DNA of 64,000 nucleotides, from contig NZ_JAWLAR010000005.1 in NCBI RefSeq assembly GCF_041395345.1, positions 62,001 to 126,000 of the forward strand. The letters are read 5' to 3'. Below the pieces are notes generated by a model that worked only from the letters and a program-made list of their open reading frames with translations, did no database searches and had not been told where the DNA came from. Of this stretch, positions 33,855 to 42,451 are shown in pieces. The first letter of the stretch is position 1. Each line of letters begins with the position of its first letter. The DNA is from Dokdonella sp041395345 (GTDB lineage Bacteria; Pseudomonadota; Gammaproteobacteria; Xanthomonadales; Rhodanobacteraceae). The position numbers and the translations under genes were made by a program.

Positions 33855-34382
33855 ATGTCCAACAAAGTCTTCAACGTGCTGTTCCTGTGCACCGGCAATT
33901 CTGCCCGTTCCATCCTTGCCGAGAGCATTCTGAGCAAGGAAGGTCATGGTCGATTCCGCGCTTTTTCCGCCGGCAGCATGCCCAAGCCGGAAGTAAACCC
34001 GCTGGCCATCGACACCCTGCGCAGCCTCGGTTATCCGACCCAGGGGTTGCATTCGAAGAGCTGGGACGAATTCGAGAAGGCCGACGCGCCGGTCATGGAT
34101 TTCGTCTTCACGGTCTGCGACAACGCGGCTGGCGAAGTCTGTCCGATCTGGCCCGGGCATCCGCAGACTGCGCATTGGGGTATCGAGGATCCTGCAGCCG
34201 TGCAGGGCACCCTGATCGAACAGAAGCAGGCGTTCGCGGCCGCTTTCAGGCATCTGAAGAACCGGATTTCGGTGTTTGTGGCACTTCCGATGGAGCGTCT
34301 GGACAAGAACACCCTTAGTGCGCAGCTGCATGAAATCGGTCGTCAGGACGGCGCGTCTGCAGGCAGCCTGAAGACACCATGA
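33855..34382 (+). CDS. arsC: Arsenate reductase, low-molecular-weight phosphatase type
   Basis: 175 residues from MSNKVFNVLFLCTGNSARSI at 33855. The CX5R P-loop is Cys12-TGNSA-Arg18. Cys88 and Cys96 (FTVCDNAAGEVCPIW) supply the disulfide cascade of thioredoxin- or glutathione-linked arsenate reductases. It reduces As(V) to As(III) for export by the next gene. The last codon overlaps the acr3 start by ATGA. The length is slightly above the usual 130-165, mostly a C-terminal extension. Confidence 0.93.
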   Translation: MSNKVFNVLFLCTGNSARSILAESILSKEGHGRFRAFSAGSMPKPEVNPLAIDTLRSLGYPTQGLHSKSWDEFEKADAPVMDFVFTVCDNAAGEVCPIWPGHPQTAHWGIEDPAAVQGTLIEQKQAFAAAFRHLKNRISVFVALPMERLDKNTLSAQLHEIGRQDGASAGSLKTP

Positions 34383-35455
34383 CCACCGCGGTGGAAAGCG
34401 AAGCGGCAGACAGCGCCGCGCGTGCCGGGCTCGGCACGTTCGAACGCTACCTGAGCGTCTGGGTCGCCCTTTGCATCATCGTCGGAATCAGCCTGGGCCA
34501 TGGCGTGCCCGGCGCTTTCGTTGCCATCGCCGCCGTCGAGTTTGCCCACGTCAACCTCGTCGTTGCCGTGCTGGTCTGGATCATGATCGTGCCGATGCTG
34601 GTCAAGATCGACTTCTCGGCGCTAGGAACGGTGCGCCGGCACTGGCGCGGTATCGGTATCACTCTTTTCATCAACTGGGCCGTAAAACCGTTCTCGATGG
34701 CCCTGCTCGCCAGTGTGTTCCTGGCCGGGATTTTTTCACCCTGGTTGCCAGCCGAAGAAATCGGTTCGTACATCGCCGGCCTGATCTTGCTCGCTGCAGC
34801 ACCTTGCACGGCCATGGTCTTTGTCTGGTCGAATCTTTGCGAAGGCGAGCCGCATTTCACCCTGAGCCAGGTTGCACTCAACGACGTCATCATGGTGTTT
34901 GCATTCGCACCACTGGTTGCGCTATTGCTCGGCGTGGCTTCGATCAGCTTGCCGTGGAATACCTTGCTGCTGTCGGTGGTGCTCTACATCGTGCTGCCGG
35001 TTATCGTTGCGCAGATCCTGCGTCGCATGCTGCTGCGCGGTGGCGAGAAAGGCTTGCGTCGCGGCCTGTCTGTGCTGCAACCAATGTCCTTGCTGGCCTT
35101 GCTGACGACCCTGGTCCTGCTGTTCGGGTTTCAGGGCGAGGCGATTCTTGCGCGACCGGCCATCATCGCCCTGATCGCCATTCCGATCCTGTTCCAGGTC
35201 TATTTCAATGCCGGCCTGGCCTACTGGCTGAGCAAGCACTTCGGCGTGGCCTGGTGCGTGGCGGCGCCCGCCGCACTGATCGGCGCCTCGAACTTCTTCG
35301 AACTGGCTGTCGCCGCAGCAATCAGCCTGTTCGGCCTGAACTCCGGCGCTGCGCTGGCTACAGTCGTTGGCGTACTGGTCGAAGTGCCCGTGATGCTGTC
35401 GATTGTCGCCCTGGTCAAGCGCACGCGTGGCTGGTACGAAGGTGCCGGCGCATGA
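34379..35455 (+). CDS. acr3: Arsenite efflux permease, ACR3 family
   Basis: 358 residues, ten hydrophobic helices. Family texts: FERYLSVWVALCIIVGISLG at the N-terminus, VKPFSMALLASVFL, LLAAAPCTAMVFVWSNLCEG with the conserved Cys of ACR3, DVIMVFAFAPLVALLLG, IGASNFFELAVAAAISLFGL and ATVVGVLVEVPVMLSIV. ACR3 carriers export As(OH)3 across the inner membrane, using the proton gradient. Starts in the arsC stop and ends in the arsN2 start (both ATGA), so all are translationally coupled. Confidence 0.96.
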   Translation: MTTAVESEAADSAARAGLGTFERYLSVWVALCIIVGISLGHGVPGAFVAIAAVEFAHVNLVVAVLVWIMIVPMLVKIDFSALGTVRRHWRGIGITLFINWAVKPFSMALLASVFLAGIFSPWLPAEEIGSYIAGLILLAAAPCTAMVFVWSNLCEGEPHFTLSQVALNDVIMVFAFAPLVALLLGVASISLPWNTLLLSVVLYIVLPVIVAQILRRMLLRGGEKGLRRGLSVLQPMSLLALLTTLVLLFGFQGEAILARPAIIALIAIPILFQVYFNAGLAYWLSKHFGVAWCVAAPAALIGASNFFELAVAAAISLFGLNSGAALATVVGVLVEVPVMLSIVALVKRTRGWYEGAGA

Positions 35456-35904
35456 TTTCAATGCCGGCATGCGAAACGCTGGATGCGGCGCACTTGTTCG
35501 CACTGCGTGCCGTACTCGACAGCGAGAACATGCCAGCGGAGGATCTTGTCGATGCGCCAGCGATATTCTTCCGTTTCCACGCAGAAAGCGAGACGCTGGG
35601 GTTTGCCGGCCTCGAAGGACAAGGCCGGGATCTGCTTCTGCGCTCGATGTGGGTTGCGCCTGCAGAAAGAAATCGCGGTATGGGGGCCTGCGTACTTGGG
35701 CAGGTCGAACGCCTCGCACACGATCGCGGTTGCGACAGGCTGCATCTGCTGACAACCACCGCCGAGCGATTTTTCCGTCGCCACGGTTATGTCCCTCTGG
35801 CACGCGAGCAGGCTCCAGCCGGCATTGCAGAGAGCCGGGAGTTCCAAAGCCTCTGCCCCGCCAGCGCAGTCTACATGAGCAAGACGCTTCGGCACCTCGC
35901 ATGA
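35452..35904 (+). CDS. arsN2: GNAT acetyltransferase of arsenic operons, ArsN2 type
   Basis: 150 residues, start in the acr3 stop. GNAT fold with acetyl-CoA loop SMWVAPAERNRGMGACVLGQ, then VERLAHDRGCDRLHLLTTTA and FFRRHGYVPLAREQAP, ending SREFQSLCPASAVYMSKTL. The RHGY and FQSLCPASA texts are typical of ArsN2, found next to acr3 and arsC in many proteobacteria; relatives of ArsN1 acetylate phosphinothricin or arsinothricin. The exact substrate here is not known. Confidence 0.85.
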   Translation: MISMPACETLDAAHLFALRAVLDSENMPAEDLVDAPAIFFRFHAESETLGFAGLEGQGRDLLLRSMWVAPAERNRGMGACVLGQVERLAHDRGCDRLHLLTTTAERFFRRHGYVPLAREQAPAGIAESREFQSLCPASAVYMSKTLRHLA

Positions 35905-36635
35905 GCTTGCGCCCGCTTCCGGATCCCGATCTGCTGCCGGCGCTCGATCGGCGCCTGGCAATCGTGCGCCCGGCCGCTGGATTTCCTGACGACACCCGGC
36001 CTCCGCGCATCCTGCTTCTGTACGGATCACTGCGAACCCGCTCGTATTCGCGTCTGGCAGTAGAGGAGGCGGCGCGTCTACTGCGCTTTTTCGGCGCCGA
36101 AACACGTATCTTCGATCCCTCGCAGCTTCCGTTTCCTGACCAGGTCGAGGGCGACGATCACCCGGCCATTCGCGAGTTGCGCGAGCTGTCCTCCTGGTCC
36201 GAGGGACAGGTCTGGTGCAGCCCGGAACGTCACGGCACGATCAGTGGCCTGATGAAGGCCCAGATCGATCACCTGCCGTTGAACAGCGGCGGCGTGCGTC
36301 CGACTCAGGGCCGCACGCTGGCCGTGATGCAGGTTTCCGGCGGATCGCAATCCTTCAATGCGGTCAATGCACTGCGCCTGCTCGGACGCTGGATGCGCAT
36401 GGTCACTATTCCGAACCAGTCCAGCATAGCCAAGGCCTGGCAGGAATTCGACGGGAACGGACGCATGCGCGCCTCAAGCTATTACGAACGCATCGTCGAC
36501 GTGATGGAAGAGCTGGTGCGTTTCACCGTTCTGCTGCGCCCGCATGCGGAACGCCTGACCGATCGCTATTCCGAGAGGATTTCCGCGGCAGCAATGCCCG
36601 CCGCCGCGGGCCTGCCGGCAAGGGCAGTTTCCTGA
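35901..36635 (+). CDS. arsH: Arsenical resistance flavoprotein ArsH
   Basis: 244 residues, start overlapping the arsN2 stop by ATGA. NADPH-dependent FMN reductase fold: RILLLYGSLRTRSYSRLAVE binds the FMN phosphate; WCSPERHGTISGLMKAQIDH, PTQGRTLAVMQVSGGSQSFN and MVTIPNQSSIAKAWQEFD are ArsH texts. The N-terminal extension of about 35 residues is also typical. ArsH oxidises trivalent organoarsenicals to less toxic pentavalent forms. Last gene of the operon, followed by a terminator at 36723. Confidence 0.95.
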   Translation: MSLRPLPDPDLLPALDRRLAIVRPAAGFPDDTRPPRILLLYGSLRTRSYSRLAVEEAARLLRFFGAETRIFDPSQLPFPDQVEGDDHPAIRELRELSSWSEGQVWCSPERHGTISGLMKAQIDHLPLNSGGVRPTQGRTLAVMQVSGGSQSFNAVNALRLLGRWMRMVTIPNQSSIAKAWQEFDGNGRMRASSYYERIVDVMEELVRFTVLLRPHAERLTDRYSERISAAAMPAAAGLPARAVS

Positions 36636-36722
36636 GGCACCGGCAGCTTCCGTGAAAGATCACTGCAACATTCCGCCACTAGACTGGTGTGGCTCACGCT
36701 CTCCAACGTCGGCTATCGATTG

Positions 36723-36757
36723 AACCGCCAGCCCCGCCGCTGGCGGTTCCTTTATTT
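36723..36757 (+). terminator. Rho-independent terminator of the arsenic operon
   Basis: AACCGCCAGC, loop CCCGCC, GCTGGCGGTT (36723-36748), a perfect 10-bp stem, followed on the plus strand by CCTTTATTTCT. It is 88 bp past the arsH stop. It abuts the stop of the convergent GDPD gene and may serve both strands. Confidence 0.82.
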
Positions 36758-37816
36758 CTCGCTTGCGTGCAGCCCGCTGCGACGATCGACGGCGAGACGA
36801 CCCAGTGCGGGATCGTCGGTGAACAGCCCGTCAACGCCTGCGTCGATCAGGCTCGACATTTCCTCGATGGCGCCCGACTCGCAGCGTTCCGCGAGCCTGT
36901 CGCTGCCGCGCAGGAACGGCGGCAGGAAGTGGTTTTCCGGCCGCAACGTCCAGGCGTGCACGGCCAGCCCGGCGGCGTGCGCATCGCGAACCAGCGAAGT
37001 CGGCGCCGTGAATGCTTCGCTTGCCAGGTCGACCGGTACGATCATCCGCTTGTGCGCCGCGACGACATCGGCATAGTCGGCGATGCTGGCCAATCCCTCC
37101 GGCCCAATCATGTCGGCGTAGGTCGGCCCGTCCTTGCCGCTGCCATTCCGATCGAATGGCCGCGTTGCGGGATCGCCTATCAACTGGACAAGGAACACAT
37201 TGCCGCTGCGTTTGCCGACCGCTGCACGCAGCCGCCTGAGGTTGTCGATCTCGAATGACTGAATTCCGAAGGGTGCGGCGCGCAGGGTCTCGTGACGCTC
37301 CCATGCCGAGAGCAAGGCAAGCTCCGGGTCGAGTCCAATCGAATGAAAGTAGCTCGAATGCTTGAGCTCGGGGATCAGGCCAATTCTTCGACCTGATGAC
37401 GCGGATTTCCGGCTGGCCAGCTCGACGATGTCGTCTAAGGTCGCGATGCCGTGTAAATGATCCTCAGCCCGACTGCGCAGCGCGGAAAGGGGCTCCCTGG
37501 CCTTCAGGCTGCCTAATTCGTCGACAGAAAAGTCCTCGCAGAACCAGCCTTCAAGGATTTGTCCATCGACGAGCTTTCGGGTGCGCCTGCCCGCGAATCG
37601 CGGGTGCGCGGCTACATCGGTCGATGCGCCGATCTCGTTCTCGTGGCGAGCGATCAAGACCCCGTCGCGGCTCAGGACAAGATCCGGTTCGATGAAATCC
37701 GCGCCGTCCTCAATGGCTCGGGCATAGGCCGCAAGGGTGTGCTCCGGATGCCAGGCGCTGGCGCCGCGATGGGCTATCACTTGCACCTTGTCGTTGAACA
37801 ACCAGGTCGCTTCCAC
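36752..37816 (-). CDS. glpQ: Glycerophosphodiester phosphodiesterase
   Basis: 354 residues from a GTG at 37816, chosen because GGGAG lies upstream and the reading starts just before VQVIAHRGASAWHPEHTLAA. The frame is open further back but would overlap the divergent M14 gene. Catalytic texts of the GDPD TIM barrel are clear: IAHRGAS, then DFIEPDLVLSRDGVLIARHE. Further conserved text includes IGLIPELKHSSYFH and VHAWTLRPEN. It hydrolyses glycerophosphodiesters to glycerol-3-phosphate and an alcohol. No signal peptide is seen with this start, so it would be cytoplasmic (UgpQ-like), although the body resembles periplasmic GlpQ. Symbol tentative. Confidence 0.88.
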   Translation of the reverse strand: MEATWLFNDKVQVIAHRGASAWHPEHTLAAYARAIEDGADFIEPDLVLSRDGVLIARHENEIGASTDVAAHPRFAGRRTRKLVDGQILEGWFCEDFSVDELGSLKAREPLSALRSRAEDHLHGIATLDDIVELASRKSASSGRRIGLIPELKHSSYFHSIGLDPELALLSAWERHETLRAAPFGIQSFEIDNLRRLRAAVGKRSGNVFLVQLIGDPATRPFDRNGSGKDGPTYADMIGPEGLASIADYADVVAAHKRMIVPVDLASEAFTAPTSLVRDAHAAGLAVHAWTLRPENHFLPPFLRGSDRLAERCESGAIEEMSSLIDAGVDGLFTDDPALGRLAVDRRSGLHASEK

Positions 37817-37988
37817 TGAACCGGACTCCCGAATCGATGCGCCGTCGCTGGGCGCAACGGATAGTGACAGGCTGGACCGGTTCGCGGAACGGCCCTGTCC
37901 ACCCGGATCTTGCGCCACACGACCGTCGCATCCGTCGCCACGCTCGCCCTGCGCTACCATCCAGCCTCCCACTTCCCAGGCTTTGTCC

Positions 37989-39755
37989 ATGACCCAGGCT
38001 CGACTGTTCGCCGTTCTGCTGACTTGCGTCTCCGCAACTTCATTCGCGGCAGGACCCGATCTGGAAACCACCGCGCAGAAGTCGGGATTCAAGCGGACAG
38101 GGCACTACAACGAAGTCATCCGTCTCTGCGCCGATTTCGCCAAGGCGTATCCCGATGCCGTGCGCTGCTTCGAGTTCGGAAAGTCCCCGCAGGGTCGTCC
38201 GATGATGGCTCTTGCTGTGTCGCGCAGCGGCGCCCTGTCGGCGACGGCAGCGCACGAGCGCGATCTGCCGGTGATGCTCGTTCAGGGCGGCATCCACGCT
38301 GGCGAGATCGACGGCAAGGACGCCGGATTCCTGGCCTTGCGCGAAGCGCTTGATGGGCGTGCTGCAAAGGGTTCTCTGGACAAGCAGGTGATTGTGTTCG
38401 TGCCTGTGTTCAATGTGGATGGCCACGAGCGCTTCAAAGCCTGGAACCGGCCCAACCAGCGTGGCCCCGAGGAAATGGGCTGGCGGACAACGGCGCAGAA
38501 TCTCAACCTCAATCGTGATTACATGAAGGCCGACGCACCCGAAATGCAGGCCATGCTGGCCTTGATGAACGAATGGGATCCACTGGTCCTGGCCGACCTG
38601 CACGTCACCGACGGGGCCAAGTTCGAGCACGACATCTCGATCAACATCGAGCCCCTGTATTCGGGCGATGGCGAACTGCGCAAAGCCGGCCTCGCATTGC
38701 GCACCGATCTGGTCGGCATGCTAGCCAGGCAGGGATCACTGCCGCTGCCGTTTTATCCTTCCTTTGTCGTCTATGACGACCCGGCATCCGGATTCGAAGA
38801 TAATTCCGCTGCGCCGCGTTTCTCGCACGGGTACATGCCGCTGCGCAATCGCTTCGGCGTGCTCGTGGAAACACACTCCTGGAAGGACTATCCGACCCGT
38901 GTGCAGGGTACGCGCAACACTATCGTCGACTTGCTCGAACTGGTTGCCGCGCATGGCAAGCAGTGGCTGACCCTCGCAGACGCCGCGGATCAGCGCGCGA
39001 CGCAACTGGGCGGCAGCAGCCTGCCTTTGAGCTACAAGGCCACCGACAAGAGTCGCATCGTCGAGTTTCGCGGCTACGCCTATACGCGCACGCCTTCCGA
39101 GATTTCGGGCACGCTGATGACCCGGTATGACGAAAGCAAGCCGGCGATCTGGAAGATCCCGTTGCGCGACGACGTCCAGCCGGACATCAGGGTCGACGCA
39201 CCCAAGGGGGGCTACATCGTGCCCTCGGCACACGCCGAATGGGTCGGTGCGAAGCTGGCCCTGCACGGCATCGCCTATCGCACCATCGCTTCGGCGCAAT
39301 CTTCGGCATCGGTGCAAACCTTCAGGGCCAGCAAGACGAAATTTGACGCGAATCCATTCGAGAACCACCAGCGCGTCGGCTTCGAAGGCGAGTGGAAGGA
39401 TGAACCCATGGATATCGCCGCAGGCGCGCTGTTTGTTCCGATCAGCCAGCCACGCGCACGCCTGGTCGTGGCCTTGCTTGAACCAAAGGCGCCTGACTCG
39501 CTGGCTGCCTGGGGCGAATTCAACGCCGCATTCGAGCAGAAGGAGTACATGGAAATGTATGTCGCCGAAGAGGTCGCGCGCGACATGCTGGAACAGGATC
39601 CGGCCGTTGCCGCCGAATTCAACAGGAAACTCGACAGCGATCCCGAGTTTGCCAGGGATCCTTTTGCGCGCCTGGCCTTCTTCGCCAGACGGCATGAATC
39701 CTGGGACGACCGTTTCAATCTCTATCCGGTCATGCGCAGCGCAAAGGCGTTCTGA
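37989..39755 (+). CDS. Secreted M14-family zinc carboxypeptidase-like protein
   Basis: 588 residues with a signal peptide (MTQARLFAVLLTCVSATSFA). The M14 zinc site HxxE is in LVQGGIHAGEIDGKDAGFLA. FVPVFNVDGHERF and LNLNRDYMKADAPEMQAMLA follow, and DLHVTDGAKFEHDI supplies the third ligand. This arrangement is that of M14 peptidases of the M14C-like or succinylglutamate desuccinylase-like branch. Length is larger than classic carboxypeptidases because of a C-terminal domain of about 250 residues. Substrate unknown. It is divergent from the GDPD gene. Confidence 0.86.
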   Translation: MTQARLFAVLLTCVSATSFAAGPDLETTAQKSGFKRTGHYNEVIRLCADFAKAYPDAVRCFEFGKSPQGRPMMALAVSRSGALSATAAHERDLPVMLVQGGIHAGEIDGKDAGFLALREALDGRAAKGSLDKQVIVFVPVFNVDGHERFKAWNRPNQRGPEEMGWRTTAQNLNLNRDYMKADAPEMQAMLALMNEWDPLVLADLHVTDGAKFEHDISINIEPLYSGDGELRKAGLALRTDLVGMLARQGSLPLPFYPSFVVYDDPASGFEDNSAAPRFSHGYMPLRNRFGVLVETHSWKDYPTRVQGTRNTIVDLLELVAAHGKQWLTLADAADQRATQLGGSSLPLSYKATDKSRIVEFRGYAYTRTPSEISGTLMTRYDESKPAIWKIPLRDDVQPDIRVDAPKGGYIVPSAHAEWVGAKLALHGIAYRTIASAQSSASVQTFRASKTKFDANPFENHQRVGFEGEWKDEPMDIAAGALFVPISQPRARLVVALLEPKAPDSLAAWGEFNAAFEQKEYMEMYVAEEVARDMLEQDPAVAAEFNRKLDSDPEFARDPFARLAFFARRHESWDDRFNLYPVMRSAKAF

Positions 39756-39809
39756 AAGGCGTTCTGATCGGACAGCGACCGTTGTATCGGGCGCTGCCCA
39801 ATCGACCGC

Positions 39810-39845
39810 TTGAATTGAATTGACCGTTAATTTAATATTTCGGCC
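39810..39845 (+). promoter_or_regulatory. AT-rich promoter directly before the tetR gene
   Basis: TTGAAT (39810-39815), 17-bp spacer, TAATAT (39833-39838). The ATG at 39846 is only eight bases after the -10 box, so the transcript may be leaderless or translation may begin at the second ATG (39855, after GAAAGG). The stretch TTAATTTAA inside the promoter is a small palindrome that could be part of the TetR operator. Confidence 0.5.
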
Positions 39846-40499
39846 ATGAAAGGCATGGCACAACCTCGGAAGCCCGGTCGCCCGAGCAAGGTCGGCGACG
39901 ACCCGGATCGGCGCTCGCGCATCCTCGACATCGCCACCGACCTGTTCGGACGCCACGGCATTGCCGGCACGTCGATGTCGTCGATTGCGCGCGAGGCCCG
40001 GGTCACACCGGCGTTGATGCATTATTACTTCGGCAATCGCGATAGCCTGATCGAAGCTCTCGTGACGGAACGCCTGCAGCCTGCAGTAGCCGGTGTGGCC
40101 CAGGCCATGGCAGGTGCCGGGGATGACCTGCGCGACCAGATTCACTGCTTTGTACGCTCCATGATCGAAGCCATAGCCAGCCGCCCCTGGTTTCCACCGC
40201 TTTGGGTACGCGAAGTACTCAGCGAAGGCGGACTCCTGCGCGCGCGCGTCGTCGGGCAACTGGGTGCGCCGATCATGCAGCGAATGCGCGATCGCTTTGC
40301 AAATGCCCAGGCTCGCGGAGAATTGAATCCCGACCTCGACCCCAACCTGCTGTTCGTCACGCTGATTGCTCTAACCATGTTTCCGCTTGCCTCGCAATCG
40401 ATCTGGCGCGGCCAGCTGGGTGCGACTGAGGTGACTGCGGACACGATCGCAGACCACGCGCTGGCCCTGCTCGAAAGGGGCCTGGAGATGCCGAAATGA
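39846..40499 (+). CDS. TetR/AcrR-family regulator of the adjacent exporter
   Basis: 217 residues. N-terminal TetR helix-turn-helix: SRILDIATDLFGRHGIAGTS, MSSIAREARVTPALMHYYFG, NRDSLIEALV. The C-terminal ligand domain includes FPPLWVREVLSEGGLLRARV. It overlaps the following HlyD-like gene by ATGA and so likely represses its own operon, resembling the YbhH/CecR-controlled YbhGFSR system in layout. Ligand unknown. Confidence 0.92.
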   Translation: MKGMAQPRKPGRPSKVGDDPDRRSRILDIATDLFGRHGIAGTSMSSIAREARVTPALMHYYFGNRDSLIEALVTERLQPAVAGVAQAMAGAGDDLRDQIHCFVRSMIEAIASRPWFPPLWVREVLSEGGLLRARVVGQLGAPIMQRMRDRFANAQARGELNPDLDPNLLFVTLIALTMFPLASQSIWRGQLGATEVTADTIADHALALLERGLEMPK

Positions 40500-41464
40500 A
40501 GCGATGGATAACCTGGCCCATGGCTGTGCTTGCGTTGGCCTCCTGCACCAAGCAGTCCGACCCGATCCTGCTCGGCACACTGGAACGGGATCGAATCACG
40601 AGCCTGGCCCAGGCCTCGGAGCACATTGTCCGTATCGATGTGCGCGAAGGTGACACGCTTGTAGCCGGTCAATCGATTCTGGCACTGGACACGCGACGCA
40701 TCGACGCCAGCATCGATCAGGCCCGTGCCGATGTTCGCGGCGCCCAGGCCGCGCTCGATGAAGTGCTGCGTGGGCAACGCAAGGAGTTGATCGACGCCGC
40801 GCGGGCAAGACTCGCTGGCGCCACGGCAGTCGCTGAGAATGCACGACGTGATCGCGATCGCGTGGCCGAAATCCGCAAAAGGAAGCTCAACTCCCAAGCC
40901 GATCTGGATCGTGCCGAAACTTCGCTTCGTGCTGCCGAAGCCGATCGCGACGCCGCACGCGCAAGTCTCGACGAATTGCTGAACGGCTCGCGCATTGAAA
41001 ACATCGAACTGGCCGAAGCGAGTCTTGCCGCCAGAAAGGCCGCGCTCGACCAGCTTGAGTTGACTCGCGAACGCTACACCGTCCTGGCCGCGGAAGATGG
41101 GCGCATCGATTCCATCCCCTTCAAGCTGGGTGACCAGCCTGCCCCAGGCGCCGTGCTCGCCAGCATCCTGACCGGACCCGTATATGCGCGCGTCTATGTG
41201 CCCGCAAGCCAGCGCAGCGCCCTGAAGATCGGCAGTCGTTGCAGCGTGCAGATCACCGGCAGCGAGCATCGCATCAAGGCGGTCGTGCGCAACATGCGCT
41301 CGGATCCGGCCTTCACGCCGTACTTCGCCCTGACAGGCGACGATGCCAGCCGACTTGCCTATCGCGCCGAAGTGGTGCTCGAGGATGGCGCCGGCACGAA
41401 CCTGCCCGTTGGCCAGCCCGTGCAGGTCAGCTGCATGCTGTCCGACGCAGCCTCAAGTCCCTGA
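40496..41464 (+). CDS. HlyD-type periplasmic adaptor lipoprotein of an ABC exporter
   Basis: 322 residues; signal peptide with a lipobox-like VLALASC near residue 17. Lipoyl half RIDVREGDTLVAGQSILALD, an alpha-helical hairpin (about 65-180, ADVRGAQAALDEVLRGQ, KRKLNSQADLDRAETSLRAA), the second lipoyl half and a barrel domain. It matches the YbhG/YhiI type of adaptor. Coupled to the tetR gene upstream; the ABC ATPase follows after 6 bp. Confidence 0.9.
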   Translation: MKRWITWPMAVLALASCTKQSDPILLGTLERDRITSLAQASEHIVRIDVREGDTLVAGQSILALDTRRIDASIDQARADVRGAQAALDEVLRGQRKELIDAARARLAGATAVAENARRDRDRVAEIRKRKLNSQADLDRAETSLRAAEADRDAARASLDELLNGSRIENIELAEASLAARKAALDQLELTRERYTVLAAEDGRIDSIPFKLGDQPAPGAVLASILTGPVYARVYVPASQRSALKIGSRCSVQITGSEHRIKAVVRNMRSDPAFTPYFALTGDDASRLAYRAEVVLEDGAGTNLPVGQPVQVSCMLSDAASSP

Positions 41465-41470
41465 GCTGAC

Positions 41471-42451
41471 ATGTTTTCGGCCAATCCCACCGCAGCAACG
41501 CAAGCGGCCCCCGATGCTTCCGCGGAAGCGGTCATTGTTGCGCGCAACCTGACCAAGCGCTTCGGCGATCTGGTCGCGGTAGATCATCTTGATTTGCGCG
41601 TACGTCGTGCCGAGGTCTATGGCTTTCTCGGCCCGAACGGCTGCGGCAAGTCGACGACGATCCGCATGCTCTGCGGCCTGCTCAGCGCCAGCGAGGGAAC
41701 CGCGACCGTGTTGGGCCATGAGCTGCCGGGCGAAGCCGAGGCGGTCAAGCGCCAGATCGGTTACATGACTCAGAGGTTTTCACTGTATGGCGATCTCTCC
41801 GTCGCCGAAAATCTGGAATTTCTCGCCGCCGTGTATGGCTTCAAACGCGAACCCGCGCAGCGCCGGATCAAGGAGCTGTACGAGCAGTATCGCCTCGGCG
41901 AACTGCGCGGGCAGATGGCCGGCACCCTTTCTGGTGGCCAGCGCCAGCGCCTGGCCCTGGCCGCTGCCGTAATGCACAAGCCGGAACTGCTGCTGCTGGA
42001 TGAGCCGACCAGCGCGGTCGATCCGCAGTCGCGACGCGATTTCTGGGAGTCCCTGTTCCATCTGGCCGACGAAGGCACCACCCTGCTGGTCTCGACCCAC
42101 TACATGGACGAGGCAGAGCGCTGTCACCGCCTGGCCATCCTCGACCGCGGCCATCTCGTCGCCGACGGAACGCCATCCGAGCTGATGGCGGCCCTGCCCG
42201 GCATGACCCTGCGTGTCGAAAGCGAGCATCCGGCCCGACTCATGCACTCGTTGCGGCAACAGGCGCATGTGCTTGGCGTTGCCCAGATCGGAGCCAGCCT
42301 TCGCGTCCTGACCGACCGCAAGTCTGACGCCGCCAGCTGGCTTACTTCGACGCTGCTGGACGCAGGTATCGAAGCCCGGGTCGAGCCTACCGAGCCGAAT
42401 CTCGAAGACGTATTCGTCGCCGTTACGCGCAAGCAGGTGGAGGCGACATGA
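41471..42451 (+). CDS. ABC exporter ATP-binding protein
   Basis: 326 residues. Walker A GPNGCGKST at about 54-62, Q-loop MTQRFSLYGDLSVAENLEFL, signature LSGGQRQRLALAAAVMHKPE (154-), Walker B LLLLDEPTSAVDP (174-), H-loop LLVSTHYMDEAERCHRLAIL. The MTQxFSLY text and the C-terminal regulatory segment are typical of the ABC-2 (drug/lipid export) ATPases such as YbhF or YhiH half proteins. It powers the permease at 42448. Confidence 0.94.
   Translation: MFSANPTAATQAAPDASAEAVIVARNLTKRFGDLVAVDHLDLRVRRAEVYGFLGPNGCGKSTTIRMLCGLLSASEGTATVLGHELPGEAEAVKRQIGYMTQRFSLYGDLSVAENLEFLAAVYGFKREPAQRRIKELYEQYRLGELRGQMAGTLSGGQRQRLALAAAVMHKPELLLLDEPTSAVDPQSRRDFWESLFHLADEGTTLLVSTHYMDEAERCHRLAILDRGHLVADGTPSELMAALPGMTLRVESEHPARLMHSLRQQAHVLGVAQIGASLRVLTDRKSDAASWLTSTLLDAGIEARVEPTEPNLEDVFVAVTRKQVEAT

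Noticed and set aside
38736..40259. 507-residue minus-strand open frame
   Set aside because: Antisense to the M14 peptidase and tetR genes, which show catalytic and helix-turn-helix motifs.
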